The notes under the pieces were generated by a model that saw only the letters and a list, made by a program, of their open reading frames with translations, did not search any database and had not been told where the DNA came from. A stretch of DNA of 64,000 nt from Alphaproteobacteria bacterium (GTDB lineage Bacteria > Pseudomonadota > Alphaproteobacteria > Sphingomonadales > Emcibacteraceae), in the NCBI GenBank assembly GCA_030428615.1, contig JAUIDN010000013.1, positions 34,792 to 98,791 on the forward strand, read 5' to 3'. Below, piece after piece: positions 10,581 to 20,404 of this stretch. Position 1 is the stretch's first letter, and the number at the start of each line of letters is the position of its first letter. A program made the translations under genes and the position numbers.

Positions 10581-10688
10581 TACGTTACAATCCAAGTGGC
10601 GCATCAAACTACATATGACTTGTCGTTTTAATTCTTCGGGTTATTATATGGATTATTTGGTTACAACTACAAGAAAGAAAATCGGTAA

Positions 10689-11315
10689 ATGAACGAACTA
10701 GACTTTGCAGCATTATTGTGTTCACGGCTTTGCCACGATTTAATCAGCCCTGTCGGGGCTATTTCAAATGGCATTGAGATACTGGGGGATGAAGATGATG
10801 AAGCGATGCGAAAGGAAGTCATAAAATTACTGGAGTCGAGCGCAACGCAGACATCAAACAGATTGAAATTTTACAGACTGGCATTTGGCGCCGCTGGTGG
10901 AATTGGCGCGCAAGTGCCCATCAGAGATGCGAAAAATGCTGCAATAGCACTGTTTGAAGGCGTGCCAGTGAATTTGGTCTGGAACTCGGAGATTGGTGAG
11001 TTGGACAAGAACGCGACCAAACTGCTCCTCAATATGATCCTTGTGGCAAGTGAAAGTCTAATTCGCGGCGGTGATCTAATGGTTAATATTTCGGTTAAAG
11101 GGGATAAAGTCTTTCTGGAAGTTACAGCACGTGCTGAGCGGATAATTTTTCAGGATAAATCCCGTGAAATGATTTGTGGGGACAGGGAAGACGTCGAAAT
11201 GGACCCGAAAACCGCCCCTGCATATTTGGCAGCAAATGTGGCTAAACAGCTAGGAAGTAAAATTGACTATCAGAACCATAATGAAAACAGTTTCACTTTA
11301 AATGCATATATTTGA
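10689..11315 (+). CDS. chpT: histidine phosphotransferase ChpT
   Basis: ChpT is the dimeric phosphotransferase that passes phosphate from the CckA kinase to CtrA and CpdR. The 208-residue protein carries the phospho-acceptor His in SRLCHDLISPVGAISNG near residue 17 and a degenerate ATPase-like C-terminal domain without the ATP-binding boxes of true kinases. Finding it just before the chemotaxis operon and 7 kb from ctrA fits a shared signalling neighbourhood. CckA and CpdR are not in the window. Confidence 0.88.
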   Translation: MNELDFAALLCSRLCHDLISPVGAISNGIEILGDEDDEAMRKEVIKLLESSATQTSNRLKFYRLAFGAAGGIGAQVPIRDAKNAAIALFEGVPVNLVWNSEIGELDKNATKLLLNMILVASESLIRGGDLMVNISVKGDKVFLEVTARAERIIFQDKSREMICGDREDVEMDPKTAPAYLAANVAKQLGSKIDYQNHNENSFTLNAYI

Positions 11316-11459
11316 TACATCTTATTCCTTAAATATCACTCTAAAATACTGGTTTCTTTAAAAATTAGCAGAAATTAGTGAAAACTTTACCTCATTTTAA
11401 CCAATTTCCAAGAGATTAGGGCTTGAGCACTCGTAATCTAGTAATAAAAGGTAATTGGT

Positions 11460-14400
11460 ATGGATGATTTACTGAATGAGTTTTTAACGGAAACATTTGA
11501 AAGTATTGAAGTTGTTGACGTTGAGTTAGTTGAGCTTGAAAAAGATCCTAACAACAAATCAGTTCTCGATAATATATTCAGATTAGTACACACGATTAAA
11601 GGGACATGCGGTTTCTTGGGTCTACCCCGATTAGAGGCTGTTGCCCATTCGGGTGAAAATGTTCTTGGAAAATTCCGCGATGGGGAAATGGAGGTTACGC
11701 CAGAAGCGGTTACGCTTATCCTCAAAGCGCTTGACCGTATCAAAGAGATTCTTGAAGGTCTTGAGCAGACGCAGGAAGAGCCCGCGGGAGACGATAGCGA
11801 AATTATCAGCCAGCTAAATGATATGGCAGAAGGTAAGACACCTCAACAAGAAACAGCCGATGTAGTAGAGGATGTTGTTGAAAAACCGATTTCAGTCGAA
11901 GGTGAAAGGCCGACCGTGCCTGGGGAAGTCACACTGGATGAGCTAGAAGCAGCATTTCTTGCCGCACCGGGACCCGATGACGAAGAGCCGGAAGAAGCTG
12001 AAGCGTCGTCATCAACAAATCGGTTGGAAGCCGCCGGTGGGGCAGAGGCTATGGCGCTTGTGTCACATCTTTTTCACAACCATATATCCTCAGATGAATC
12101 CTTGAAACATTTACTGAGTGGCGCTGATTCCAGAAACACCAAAAAATTGGTGGAAGATTTTTTCACTTCTTCTTTCGAGAAAGAGAAATGTTCAGAAGAT
12201 TTGATCGAATGTGCATTTTCTTCGTTCATCGACAACGATATTGCCGAAGATCAATTTTATAATACGGTTAAACATCTTGAGACTGCCTTGGAAGAAGCCG
12301 GAATGTCGTCTCAAGATGCGGAGTTTGCGTTGGAAATATATAGCCAGTCTTCGACGAAAATACTATCCGCAGCAAAAAAACAAGGCAAGTCGGAAGTCGA
12401 AGTTAAAAAAGAGGATAGCGCCAAGAAATCTGCCACTGCCAAGGAAGGTAGTATTGCCAATCAGTCTATTCGGGTTGCTGTCGATGTTCTGGATAATTTG
12501 ATGAACATGGTCAGTGAGCTTGTTCTTACGAGAAATCAGCTATTGCAGATTTCAAGACGCGCTGGTGACACTGAGTTCGATATTCCACTTCAACGTCTAA
12601 GTCAGTGTACAACTGAACTTCAGGAAGGCGTTATGAAAACGCGGATGCAACCGATTGGCAATGCCTGGTCAAAAATACCCCGTATCATTCGCGACCTTCA
12701 AATGGAGCTTGGCAAAAAGATTGATCTACAGATGCTTGGTGCCGAAACCGAACTGGATCGGCAGGTTCTGGAACTTATTAAAGATCCACTTACGCACATG
12801 ATCAGAAACTCGGCTGACCATGGAATTGAGAAGATAGAAGACCGTGTCGCGGCCGGAAAAAAAGAAACGGGTACAATTCGCCTTAATGCCTTCCATGAAG
12901 GCGGTCAGATTATTATCGAAATTTCTGACGATGGGGCCGGATTACCGGTTGAAAAATTAAAAGCTAAAGCACTTGCCAATGGCCTTGCCAGCGAAGAAGA
13001 AATTGCCGAAATGTCTGACCAGCAAATTCAGCGCTTTATTTTCCATGCCGGTTTCTCAACAGCTGCGCAGGTAACAAGCGTTTCCGGGCGCGGTGTGGGA
13101 ATGGACGTTGTTCGCACCAATATTGAAAAAATCGGTGGTACGATAGAATTAAAATCGACAGAAGGAAAAGGCACAACATTCTTTATTAAAATACCGCTTA
13201 CTTTGGCTATTGTTTCTGCACTTATCGTAAAATCCGGTGAGGAAAGATTTGCCATTCCACAAATAAGCGTTTTGGAACTTGTCCGCGCTTCGGGCGATTC
13301 CATGCACACTATAGAATATATTAAAGACACGCCGGTTCTAAGACTTCGTGATCGATTGCTACCGCTTCTTCATCTTAATAAAATACTTGGGTTCCAGGAT
13401 GCAAACGAAGATGTTGTCGAATCAGAAAAACAAGAAAATCAGGATGACTTCATTATTATCACGCAAGTGGGTGAATTTACCTTTGGTATTGTTGTAGACA
13501 GAGTATTTGATACGGAAGAAATTGTTGTTAAACCGGTTGCGCCGATCTTGCGTGATCTGACCGTCTTTTCAGGTAATACCATCCTTGGGGATGGGACCGT
13601 GATTATGATCCTTGATCCGAATGGCATCGCTAATGAAGCGAACGAAGCCATGTCAGATCTGGCGGACAGAAGAGCTGAAGATGAAGATGACAGTCTTATC
13701 TCAACCGCCAATGATAAGGAAGCAATTCTTCTGTTCCGGGCGGGCGGTGATACAAAACGCGCTGTACCGCTATCACTTGTATCCAGACTTGAGGAAATGG
13801 ATGTCGATAAGATTGAAATTTCTGAAGGCACTAAAATGATACAATACCGTGGCAAGCTGATGCCGCTTGTCATGATTAATGATGATTACGAAATCAAATC
13901 AGAAGGGCGCCAGCCGATGCTGGTTTTCACTGAAGATGATAAATCAATGGGTATTGTCGTTGATGAGATTTCAGATATCAAGGAAGACAACATTAATGTT
14001 GAATTAAGCTCAAAAGCGACTGGCCAGCTCGGCACGGCAATTATTGATGGCGTTGCCACTGAAGTGATAGACATCGCATATTATTTTGAGAAAACTTTCG
14101 ATAATTGGCAGCTTGGCGCGGAATGCAGTGCGGACGAAGGTAAATCAAAGCGTAAGAATATACTTATTGTGGATGACAGTACTTTCTTCCTTAATCTACT
14201 TAAGCCACTGCTTACAGCTTCGGGATATAATGTCACTATAGCTTCTACGGCAGGCGAGGCGCTGGCGCTTCGTGAAAAAGGGTATAATTTTGACCTCATT
14301 ATCAGTGATATTGATATGCCTGAAATGAATGGTTTCGAATTTGCAGAAGATGTCAGGGAAGATGGCAGATGGCAGGAAACACCTATGGTAGCGCTTTCGG

Positions 14401-14531
14401 CAAACGGTTCTGAAAAAAGATTTGAACGCGGACGCGAGGCAGGTTTTGATAATTATGTTGAGAAACTTGACCGGGACACTCTTCTTAAAGCGATAGAGGA
14501 GCAGATTGCTAACCAGGAAACAGCGGCGTAA
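11460..14531 (+). CDS. cheA: hybrid chemotaxis histidine kinase CheA with C-terminal receiver
   Basis: CheA phosphorylates CheY and CheB in response to chemoreceptors. The 1023-residue protein begins with an Hpt domain (phospho-His in RLVHTIKGTCGFLGL, residue about 45) and an acidic linker. Next comes an unusual helical region (about 195-310), then the dimerisation helices (SIRVAVDVLDNLMNMVSELV, from about 334), the ATPase (DPLTHMIRNSADHG, ISDDGAGL, GRGVGMDVV), a CheW-like domain (about 575-710), a second CheW-like domain (about 750-880), and a receiver domain (KNILIVDDS at about 898, phospho-Asp in DIDMPEMNG). Standard CheA has one CheW domain and no receiver. AAAAGG precedes the ATG. First gene of cheA-W-Y-B-R. 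Confidence 0.93.
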   Translation: MDDLLNEFLTETFESIEVVDVELVELEKDPNNKSVLDNIFRLVHTIKGTCGFLGLPRLEAVAHSGENVLGKFRDGEMEVTPEAVTLILKALDRIKEILEGLEQTQEEPAGDDSEIISQLNDMAEGKTPQQETADVVEDVVEKPISVEGERPTVPGEVTLDELEAAFLAAPGPDDEEPEEAEASSSTNRLEAAGGAEAMALVSHLFHNHISSDESLKHLLSGADSRNTKKLVEDFFTSSFEKEKCSEDLIECAFSSFIDNDIAEDQFYNTVKHLETALEEAGMSSQDAEFALEIYSQSSTKILSAAKKQGKSEVEVKKEDSAKKSATAKEGSIANQSIRVAVDVLDNLMNMVSELVLTRNQLLQISRRAGDTEFDIPLQRLSQCTTELQEGVMKTRMQPIGNAWSKIPRIIRDLQMELGKKIDLQMLGAETELDRQVLELIKDPLTHMIRNSADHGIEKIEDRVAAGKKETGTIRLNAFHEGGQIIIEISDDGAGLPVEKLKAKALANGLASEEEIAEMSDQQIQRFIFHAGFSTAAQVTSVSGRGVGMDVVRTNIEKIGGTIELKSTEGKGTTFFIKIPLTLAIVSALIVKSGEERFAIPQISVLELVRASGDSMHTIEYIKDTPVLRLRDRLLPLLHLNKILGFQDANEDVVESEKQENQDDFIIITQVGEFTFGIVVDRVFDTEEIVVKPVAPILRDLTVFSGNTILGDGTVIMILDPNGIANEANEAMSDLADRRAEDEDDSLISTANDKEAILLFRAGGDTKRAVPLSLVSRLEEMDVDKIEISEGTKMIQYRGKLMPLVMINDDYEIKSEGRQPMLVFTEDDKSMGIVVDEISDIKEDNINVELSSKATGQLGTAIIDGVATEVIDIAYYFEKTFDNWQLGAECSADEGKSKRKNILIVDDSTFFLNLLKPLLTASGYNVTIASTAGEALALREKGYNFDLIISDIDMPEMNGFEFAEDVREDGRWQETPMVALSANGSEKRFERGREAGFDNYVEKLDRDTLLKAIEEQIANQETAA

Positions 14532-14568
14532 TCTTTTTAGATACGATAGTTATAGTGAAGGAAAAAAA

Positions 14569-15021
14569 ATGGAAGTACTGAATAAAAATGACTACGTGAC
14601 AATCTGGCTGGACGGCCAACTGTGTGGAATACCAGTCCTAGAAGTTCATGACGTTCTCTCGAAACAGGTTATTACGGAAATACCATTATCGCCGGAAGCG
14701 GTGGCAGGTGTCCTTAACTTACGAGGACAGATTGTGACAGCAATTGATCTGCGGAAGCGGCTTAATCTTAAGCCACAGGAAGATAATTCCGGTGAAATGA
14801 ATATTGTCGTTGAATACCAGGGGGAACCCTACAGTCTGATAATCGATAACGTTGGTGATGTTCTCTCACTTTCAGATGAAGCATTTGAGAAAAACCCCGT
14901 TACTCTGGAAGCGTGTTGGCAAGGTGTCTCAAATGGCATCTACCGTCTTGACGATGATCTTCTTGTTATACTGGATATTGAGAAACTGCTGACTTTTGAT
15001 GACAATAGAGCTGCAGCGTAA
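14569..15021 (+). CDS. cheW: chemotaxis coupling protein CheW
   Basis: CheW links chemoreceptors to CheA. The 150-residue product is a single CheW beta-barrel domain, with VTIWLDGQLCGIPVLEVHDV at the start and PEAVAGVLNLRGQIVTAIDL, the typical loop. I place the start at the ATG at 14569, after GTGAAGGA, rather than at an earlier in-frame TTG that would overlap cheA. It follows cheA by 37 bases. Confidence 0.94.
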   Translation: MEVLNKNDYVTIWLDGQLCGIPVLEVHDVLSKQVITEIPLSPEAVAGVLNLRGQIVTAIDLRKRLNLKPQEDNSGEMNIVVEYQGEPYSLIIDNVGDVLSLSDEAFEKNPVTLEACWQGVSNGIYRLDDDLLVILDIEKLLTFDDNRAAA

Positions 15022-15067
15022 CGAACAGAAAATTAAATTTAAAACATAAATTTGTTGGAACCGGAAA

Positions 15068-15433
15068 ATGAAATCATGTCTCGTGGTGGATGATTCTAAA
15101 ATCATCAGGAAAGTAGCGCGGAGAATTCTTGAAGAGCTGAACTTCGATATTCACGAAGCAGCTGATGGTCAGGATGCTTTAGACACTTGCAAGGGGGCAA
15201 TGCCGGATGTGGTGTTACTGGATTGGAATATGCCTGTCATGAATGGTTTGGATTTTCTAAAAGCTCTTAGAAAGACTGAGGGTGGTACAGAACCGATCGT
15301 TGTGTTCTGTACGACTGAAAATGATATGTCACATATTAGCGCTGCTATATCTGCGGGGGCGGATGAATATATTATGAAACCTTTTGATCGTGAAATTATT
15401 GAATCAAAATTTGTGCAAGTTGGATTATTATAA
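15068..15433 (+). CDS. cheY: chemotaxis response regulator CheY
   Basis: A stand-alone 121-residue receiver domain. It has the acidic pocket in CLVVDDSKIIRK, the phospho-acceptor Asp in VVLLDWNMPVMNG, the conserved Thr in VFCTTEND and the Lys in YIMKPFDREI. Phosphorylated CheY binds the flagellar switch (FliN is encoded in the window). cheB starts two bases after its stop. Confidence 0.94.
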   Translation: MKSCLVVDDSKIIRKVARRILEELNFDIHEAADGQDALDTCKGAMPDVVLLDWNMPVMNGLDFLKALRKTEGGTEPIVVFCTTENDMSHISAAISAGADEYIMKPFDREIIESKFVQVGLL

Positions 15434-15435
15434 AA

Positions 15436-16593
15436 GTGAACAGCCTCCCCTTGGAAAACAGTAATAATAACGCATCAAAAAAATCGAACCCTTTTAGAGT
15501 GATGCTTGTTGACGATTCAGCGGTAATAAGAGGACTTCTTTCCCGCTGGTTAAGTGCCGATCCGGCGATTGAAATTGTGGCGAGCGCGGGTAATGGGCAA
15601 GCCGCGCTTAATTCTTTGGAAAGAACCGATCCGGAGATCGTTGTGCTTGATATTGAGATGCCGATTATGGATGGATTGACGGCGTTGCCAAAAATAGTAG
15701 CAGCGAGACCAAATATCCAGGTGTTAATGTCATCAACTTTAACGTCCAAGAACGCAGAGATCAGCCTACAGGCTATGGAACTGGGTGCGGCGGATTATGT
15801 GCCAAAGCCCACAACAAACAGAGAGGTGATTTCATCTCAGTCCTTTCAGACCGAAATTGTTGAAAAAATAAAACACCTGGCGGCAGCAAAAAGAAAACAG
15901 CTGGGATTAACACCACTAGGCAGAGAAGCATCCGGCAGTGCGGCTGGAGCCAAAATTATTGAACAGAATAATAATGTGCTGCGACTGCCAAATACCGTTA
16001 AGGCATCGATGGTCCCCCCTAAAATAATTGGTATCGGAAGTTCCACGGGTGGGCCGCAGGCGTTGCTTAAATTTATATGCGGGATTAAAGATAATCTGAC
16101 TTTGCCAGTTGTGATCACGCAGCACATGCCAGCGACATTTACAAAAATATTGGCGGGACATCTTTCAAAAGCATCAGGATTGGTATGCGTTGAAGGTGAA
16201 AATGACATGCCTCTCGTCGGCGGGCAGGTTTATATTGCACCTGGTGATTATCATATGACAGTGGTCAACAAGGATGGCCGACACTATCTTCAGCTTAATG
16301 AGGATCCGCCTGAAAATTTCTGTCGACCCGCTGTGGATCCTATGTTCAGAAGTTTGTCAAAGGAATTTGGTCCGGCCGTGTTAGGTGTCATTCTGACCGG
16401 TATGGGACATGATGGTCTGGCGGGAAGTAGGATAGTTGTCGAAGGGGGCGGCACGATAGTCGCGCAGGACGAAAAAACAAGTGTTGTATGGGGAATGCCG
16501 GGGGCTGTAAGCGAAGCGGGAATCTGTAATGCAGTATTACCGCTTGACGAGATTGCCAGTAAAGTTCAACGGCTTGTTAAGGGGATCAGATGA
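15436..16593 (+). CDS. cheB: chemotaxis methylesterase CheB
   Basis: CheB demethylates or deamidates chemoreceptor glutamates during adaptation. The 385-residue protein has an N-terminal receiver (MLVDDSAVIRG, IVVLDIEMPIMDG), a linker, and a C-terminal esterase domain with the catalytic Ser in IGSSTGGPQAL, His in VITQHMPATF, and Asp in LTGMGHDGLAG. The start is GTG, two bases after cheY. Its stop overlaps the cheR start (ATGA), so CheB and CheR are coupled. Confidence 0.95.
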   Translation: MNSLPLENSNNNASKKSNPFRVMLVDDSAVIRGLLSRWLSADPAIEIVASAGNGQAALNSLERTDPEIVVLDIEMPIMDGLTALPKIVAARPNIQVLMSSTLTSKNAEISLQAMELGAADYVPKPTTNREVISSQSFQTEIVEKIKHLAAAKRKQLGLTPLGREASGSAAGAKIIEQNNNVLRLPNTVKASMVPPKIIGIGSSTGGPQALLKFICGIKDNLTLPVVITQHMPATFTKILAGHLSKASGLVCVEGENDMPLVGGQVYIAPGDYHMTVVNKDGRHYLQLNEDPPENFCRPAVDPMFRSLSKEFGPAVLGVILTGMGHDGLAGSRIVVEGGGTIVAQDEKTSVVWGMPGAVSEAGICNAVLPLDEIASKVQRLVKGIR

Positions 16594-17441
16594 TGAAATC
16601 AGAAGATTTTGAAATGATCAGCAGCCTTCTTAAGAAACGCTCGGGACTGATTTTACCTAAGGATAAGGTGTATCTGCTGGAGAGCCGTCTGACACCCATC
16701 GCCCATAAGAGGGGCCTTGAAACGCTGGATGAACTTCTTGAAGAGGTGCGCCGATATAGCAAAGAAGACTTGCTGACCGAAATAACGGAAGCGATGACGA
16801 CTAATGAATCGTATTTCTTTCGTGATAACAAGCCATTTGACCTGTTTAAGGATATTGTGCTGCCGCAGCTACTTGAAAGCCGGGCGGGCAGAAAACGGCT
16901 CCGTATATGGTGTGCCGCAGCCTCAACCGGTCAGGAGCCATATTCACTCGCCATTATTCTGAAGGAAATGGAAGCAAAGCTTGCTGGCTGGGATATTGAA
17001 ATCCTTGGAACGGATATTTCGCAGCAGGTACTTGATAAGGCGAAAATGGGTCTGTTTTCTCAGTTTGAAGTGCAGCGCGGGCTTCCGATTCAACTACTGA
17101 TCAAATATTTCAATCAGGTGGGCGAATTATGGCAGATTTCAGATGAAATTCGAAATATGGTTAGCTACCGGAAGTTCAATCTCCTGGATTCATTCTCATT
17201 GCTAGGGTCTTTTGATGTAATATTCTGCAGAAACGTGCTCATATATTTTGACCAGACTACAAAAACAGAAGTTCTGGAGAAAATGCGTAAACTTATACCG
17301 GATGATGGTTGGCTTTTTCTTGGTGCGGCGGAAACCGTACTGGGAATTACGGATAAATTTAAGCCAGTTCAGGGACAACGCGGTCTTTATTCCACATCTG
17401 ATGCAAGCACAGAAGTAATAAGTAAATTGAAAGCGGGTTAA
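16590..17441 (+). CDS. cheR: chemotaxis protein methyltransferase CheR
   Basis: CheR methylates chemoreceptor glutamates with S-adenosylmethionine. The 283-residue protein has the helical N-terminal domain with TTNESYFFRDNKPFD, and the SAM-binding domain with RIWCAAASTGQEPYSLA and DVIFCRNVLIYFD. GGGGA precedes the start, and the ATG overlaps the cheB stop. It is the last gene of the che operon; no chemoreceptor or CheD is nearby. Confidence 0.95.
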   Translation: MMKSEDFEMISSLLKKRSGLILPKDKVYLLESRLTPIAHKRGLETLDELLEEVRRYSKEDLLTEITEAMTTNESYFFRDNKPFDLFKDIVLPQLLESRAGRKRLRIWCAAASTGQEPYSLAIILKEMEAKLAGWDIEILGTDISQQVLDKAKMGLFSQFEVQRGLPIQLLIKYFNQVGELWQISDEIRNMVSYRKFNLLDSFSLLGSFDVIFCRNVLIYFDQTTKTEVLEKMRKLIPDDGWLFLGAAETVLGITDKFKPVQGQRGLYSTSDASTEVISKLKAG

Positions 17442-17459
17442 CTTTTTCTTCTTTTAATC

Positions 17460-17497
17460 AAAAAAAAGGCTAAATCCATATCTGGGTTTAGCCTTTT
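17460..17497 (-). terminator. terminator between convergent cheR and ctrA
   Basis: Stem AAAAGGCTAAA (17464-17474) / TTTAGCCTTTT (17487-17497), extended by TCC/GGG pairs inside. Reading the minus strand it is followed by eight T, so it best serves ctrA; on the plus strand four T follow, so it may also stop cheR transcripts. Confidence 0.88.
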
Positions 17498-17531
17498 GAA
17501 GTTTGTAACCGAAGTTTTTATTTTTCTAATT

Positions 17532-18236
17532 TTATCCTGCTTCAGCGATAGAGGAGCTATCTTCCTCCGGATCGCGAAGTACGTATCCACGGCCCCAAAC
17601 GGTTTCAATATAATTTTCACCGCTAATTGAAGCGAGTTTTTTCCGTAGTTTACAAATAAATACGTCTATGATCTTAAGTTCCGGCTCATCCATACCGCCA
17701 TATAGGTGGTTAAGGAACATTTCCTTGGTCAGGGTTGTTGTTTTGCGCAGTGACAGAAGCTCAAGCATTGCGTATTCTTTACCAGTCAGATGAACGCGCT
17801 GGCCATCAATTTCCACTGTTTTCTTGTCGAGATTAACAGAGAGCTTTCCTGTTCTGATGATTGATTCCGCATGGCCTTTTGAGCGGCGGATAATAGCCTG
17901 AATTCGTGCAACGAGTTCTTCTTTATAAAATGGTTTAGTCAGATAATCATCGGCACCAAAGCCCAAGCCCTTTACTTTATTTTCAAGCTCCACCATACCT
18001 GACAGAATAAGAATTGGTGTGTTTACTTTTGACAGACGGAGCTTCTTGAGAACATCATATCCGTGCATGTCCGGGAGATTTAGATCCAGTAGAATAATGT
18101 CGTAATCATATAGTTTTCCAAGGTCGATACCTTCTTCCCCCAAATCTGTACTATAAATATTAAACCCCTCGGCTGAAAGCATCAGCTCAATACTTTTGGA
18201 CGTCGAAGGATCATCTTCTATGAGTAAAACCCGCAT
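17532..18236 (-). CDS. ctrA: cell-cycle response regulator CtrA
   Basis: CtrA is the alphaproteobacterial OmpR-type master regulator of cell cycle and motility genes. The 234-residue protein has the receiver start [20 protein letters not shown], phospho-Asp in [17 protein letters not shown], and the Lys in [11 protein letters not shown]. The winged-helix DNA-binding domain has [14 protein letters not shown] and [13 protein letters not shown]. The C-terminus ends in SSSIAEAG; the hydrophobic C-terminal degradation tag of Caulobacter CtrA (ending in two Ala) is only loosely matched. AAAGGA precedes the ATG. ChpT and the antagonist SciP are encoded nearby. Confidence 0.95.
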   Translation of the reverse strand: MRVLLIEDDPSTSKSIELMLSAEGFNIYSTDLGEEGIDLGKLYDYDIILLDLNLPDMHGYDVLKKLRLSKVNTPILILSGMVELENKVKGLGFGADDYLTKPFYKEELVARIQAIIRRSKGHAESIIRTGKLSVNLDKKTVEIDGQRVHLTGKEYAMLELLSLRKTTTLTKEMFLNHLYGGMDEPELKIIDVFICKLRKKLASISGENYIETVWGRGYVLRDPEEDSSSIAEAG

Positions 18237-18260
18237 TATTAGGTTCCTTTCTTATTATTA

Positions 18261-18321
18261 TTAACCATTTCTTGGCTTTGTTAACTATTTAACGTTAACC
18301 ATTCTTAACATATCTGGTTAA
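18261..18321. promoter_or_regulatory. cluster of CtrA-like boxes upstream of ctrA
   Basis: Six TTAA tetramers lie within 61 bases (18261, 18281, 18289, 18295, 18305, 18318). Two belong to TTAACCAT (18261-18268 and 18295-18302), and GTTAAC occurs twice. TTAACCAT and paired TTAA are known CtrA recognition sequences, so autoregulation is likely, although none of the pairs has the canonical 7-base spacing (the closest is 6). The rest of the 332-base gap to fliI is very AT-rich and shows no gene. Confidence 0.5.
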
Positions 18322-18568
18322 TAAATAGTTACCAATTTCATAAAAAAGGGTGGTTCATAAGGTGATCTTAATCATTATTTACAAATTATAAAAATTTATA
18401 TCAAAATAAGTATTTGAAAATAAATAATATTTTTGATTTTTATGAAATGATGATTTATAATAATTTACAAATAAATAACGTTAATTTTTATTATAATATT
18501 TTGGATTCTGCCGGATTTTAAGCGTATAATCGACCAAAGTTTGATAGAATCTAAGGACAATTAGTCAA

Positions 18569-19912
18569 TTGCAGACATTAAAGACTGAAATAGAGCGAAT
18601 CCAGTCCAACAAAGTTTATGGACGTGTAATGGGGATACAGGGTCTGCTTGTGGAAGTTGCAGGTGCGCAGCGCAACATGAGTATAGGGTCCCGAGTAAAT
18701 ATCATCTCCCGAAGCGAGCAAATTGTCCACTGCGAAGTCGTTGGCTTCAAATCCGATAGGGCACTACTGATGCCGTATTCGACACTTGAAGGTGTGGGTG
18801 TCGGGTGTAAAGCTTTTATTGATAGTGACATCGCTCATGTGCATCCAAGTGAAGCCTGGCTCGGGCGCGTCGTAAATGCGATGGGAGAGCCAATTGATGG
18901 TAAGGGGCCGATAAAATTTGGGCCAGCCGCTTACCCGGTAAGAAATTCGCCTCCACCGGCCCACCTGCGGGGGCGGGTAAAAGGAAAGATGGACCTAGGC
19001 GTTCGTTCTATCAATACTTTCGCCACGTGTTGCAAAGGACAACGTATGGGGATCTTTGCCGGATCTGGCGTTGGAAAATCAATACTTCTCTCAATGTTTG
19101 CCCGTTATACGGCATCGGATATAACCGTTATTGGTTTGATCGGCGAAAGAGGGCGCGAAGTTCAGGAGTTCCTGGAAGATGATCTGGGCGAAGAAGGCTT
19201 AAAACGAAGTGTCGTGGTGGTTGCCACGTCTGATGAAACAGCATTGATGCGGCGGCAGGCGGCATATCTAACACTGACGATCAGCGAGTATTTTCGTGAT
19301 CGTGGTAAAGATGTTCTTTGTTTGATGGATAGTGTCACTCGTTTTGCGATGGCGCAAAGAGAAATTGGCCTAGCCGGTGGGGAGCCCCCCGCGAGCAAGG
19401 GATATACGCCAACGGTATTTTCCGAACTTCCAAAATTACTTGAGAGGGCGGGACCGGGTATAAATCAGGGTTCTATTACAGGGTTGTTTACTGTTCTGGT
19501 TGAAGGCGATGATCATAATGAACCGGTATCAGATGCGGTAAGAGGCATTTTAGATGGCCATATTGTTTTGGATCGTGCTATTGCCGAGCGGGGGCGTTTC
19601 CCCGCGGTTAATATCCTGAGGTCCGTGAGCCGGACAATGCCTGGATGCAACACAGATGAGGAGAATGAACTTCTCACAATTGCGCGAAAGTATCTTGCGG
19701 ACTATAATGATATGGAAGAAATGATCAGGCTTGGCGCCTACAGACCTGGCGCCAATCAGGAAATTGATGAAGCGATTCATTTTCACCCGGAACTGGAAGG
19801 TTTTCTTAGACAATCGAAGGACGAGCAAAGTAATTTGGCGTCTGGATACGAGTTGTTAAGTAATATATTGCATAATCGTCCTGAAGTAACAAATGCAAAG
19901 TCGCAGAATTAA
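18569..19912 (+). CDS. fliI: flagellar export ATPase FliI
   Basis: FliI is the cytoplasmic ATPase of the flagellar type III export apparatus. The 447-residue protein has the Walker A motif [20 protein letters not shown], the Walker B region [20 protein letters not shown], and the family segment [20 protein letters not shown]. The start appears to be TTG with AAGGA twelve bases upstream; no in-frame ATG lies close by. fliJ follows. Confidence 0.94.
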   Translation: MQTLKTEIERIQSNKVYGRVMGIQGLLVEVAGAQRNMSIGSRVNIISRSEQIVHCEVVGFKSDRALLMPYSTLEGVGVGCKAFIDSDIAHVHPSEAWLGRVVNAMGEPIDGKGPIKFGPAAYPVRNSPPPAHLRGRVKGKMDLGVRSINTFATCCKGQRMGIFAGSGVGKSILLSMFARYTASDITVIGLIGERGREVQEFLEDDLGEEGLKRSVVVVATSDETALMRRQAAYLTLTISEYFRDRGKDVLCLMDSVTRFAMAQREIGLAGGEPPASKGYTPTVFSELPKLLERAGPGINQGSITGLFTVLVEGDDHNEPVSDAVRGILDGHIVLDRAIAERGRFPAVNILRSVSRTMPGCNTDEENELLTIARKYLADYNDMEEMIRLGAYRPGANQEIDEAIHFHPELEGFLRQSKDEQSNLASGYELLSNILHNRPEVTNAKSQN

Positions 19913-19952
19913 AAACTGTAGTTAATAGGGTAAAATAACGAGAGTTGAAAGT

Positions 19953-20384
19953 ATGGCAAAAAGCCTAAGTGGTATTATCAGACTTCATAAATGGCAAGTG
20001 GATGAAAAGCGACGCCAGATCACTGAACTTGAAGTCATGAAAGAAGAGCTTGAGAAAAAACTGGAGAAGCTTCTCACTGATCTTGCCAGCGAGCAGGAGA
20101 ACCTTGCCAAATCGAATGTGATTGACATTAACTATGCCAATTATGCGTCTTCTGTTATGTCGCGCCGGGAAAATCTAGTGGCATCGATGACGGAAATTGA
20201 TGTGTCAATTGAAAATATGAAAGATGAACTGGCCGATTGTTTTAAAGAACTTAAAAAATACGAAATCGTCGAGCAACGTGCTTTAGAGCGTGAAAAAGAA
20301 GAGCAAAAAAAGCGGGAGCAAGACCGCCTGGACGAAATTTCACTTAATTTGTATCGTGAAAACCACAAACGTAGTAGTAGCTAG
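19953..20384 (+). CDS. fliJ: flagellar export chaperone FliJ
   Basis: A 143-residue, highly charged protein predicted to be almost entirely coiled coil, as in FliJ, which forms the stalk in the FliI hexamer and escorts export chaperones. The start MAKSLSGIIRLHKWQVDEKR fits the family. It lies 40 bases after fliI and converges on the next gene across 20 bases. Confidence 0.85.
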   Translation: MAKSLSGIIRLHKWQVDEKRRQITELEVMKEELEKKLEKLLTDLASEQENLAKSNVIDINYANYASSVMSRRENLVASMTEIDVSIENMKDELADCFKELKKYEIVEQRALEREKEEQKKREQDRLDEISLNLYRENHKRSSS

Positions 20385-20404
20385 CTCAATTATCATGCGA
20401 TGAA

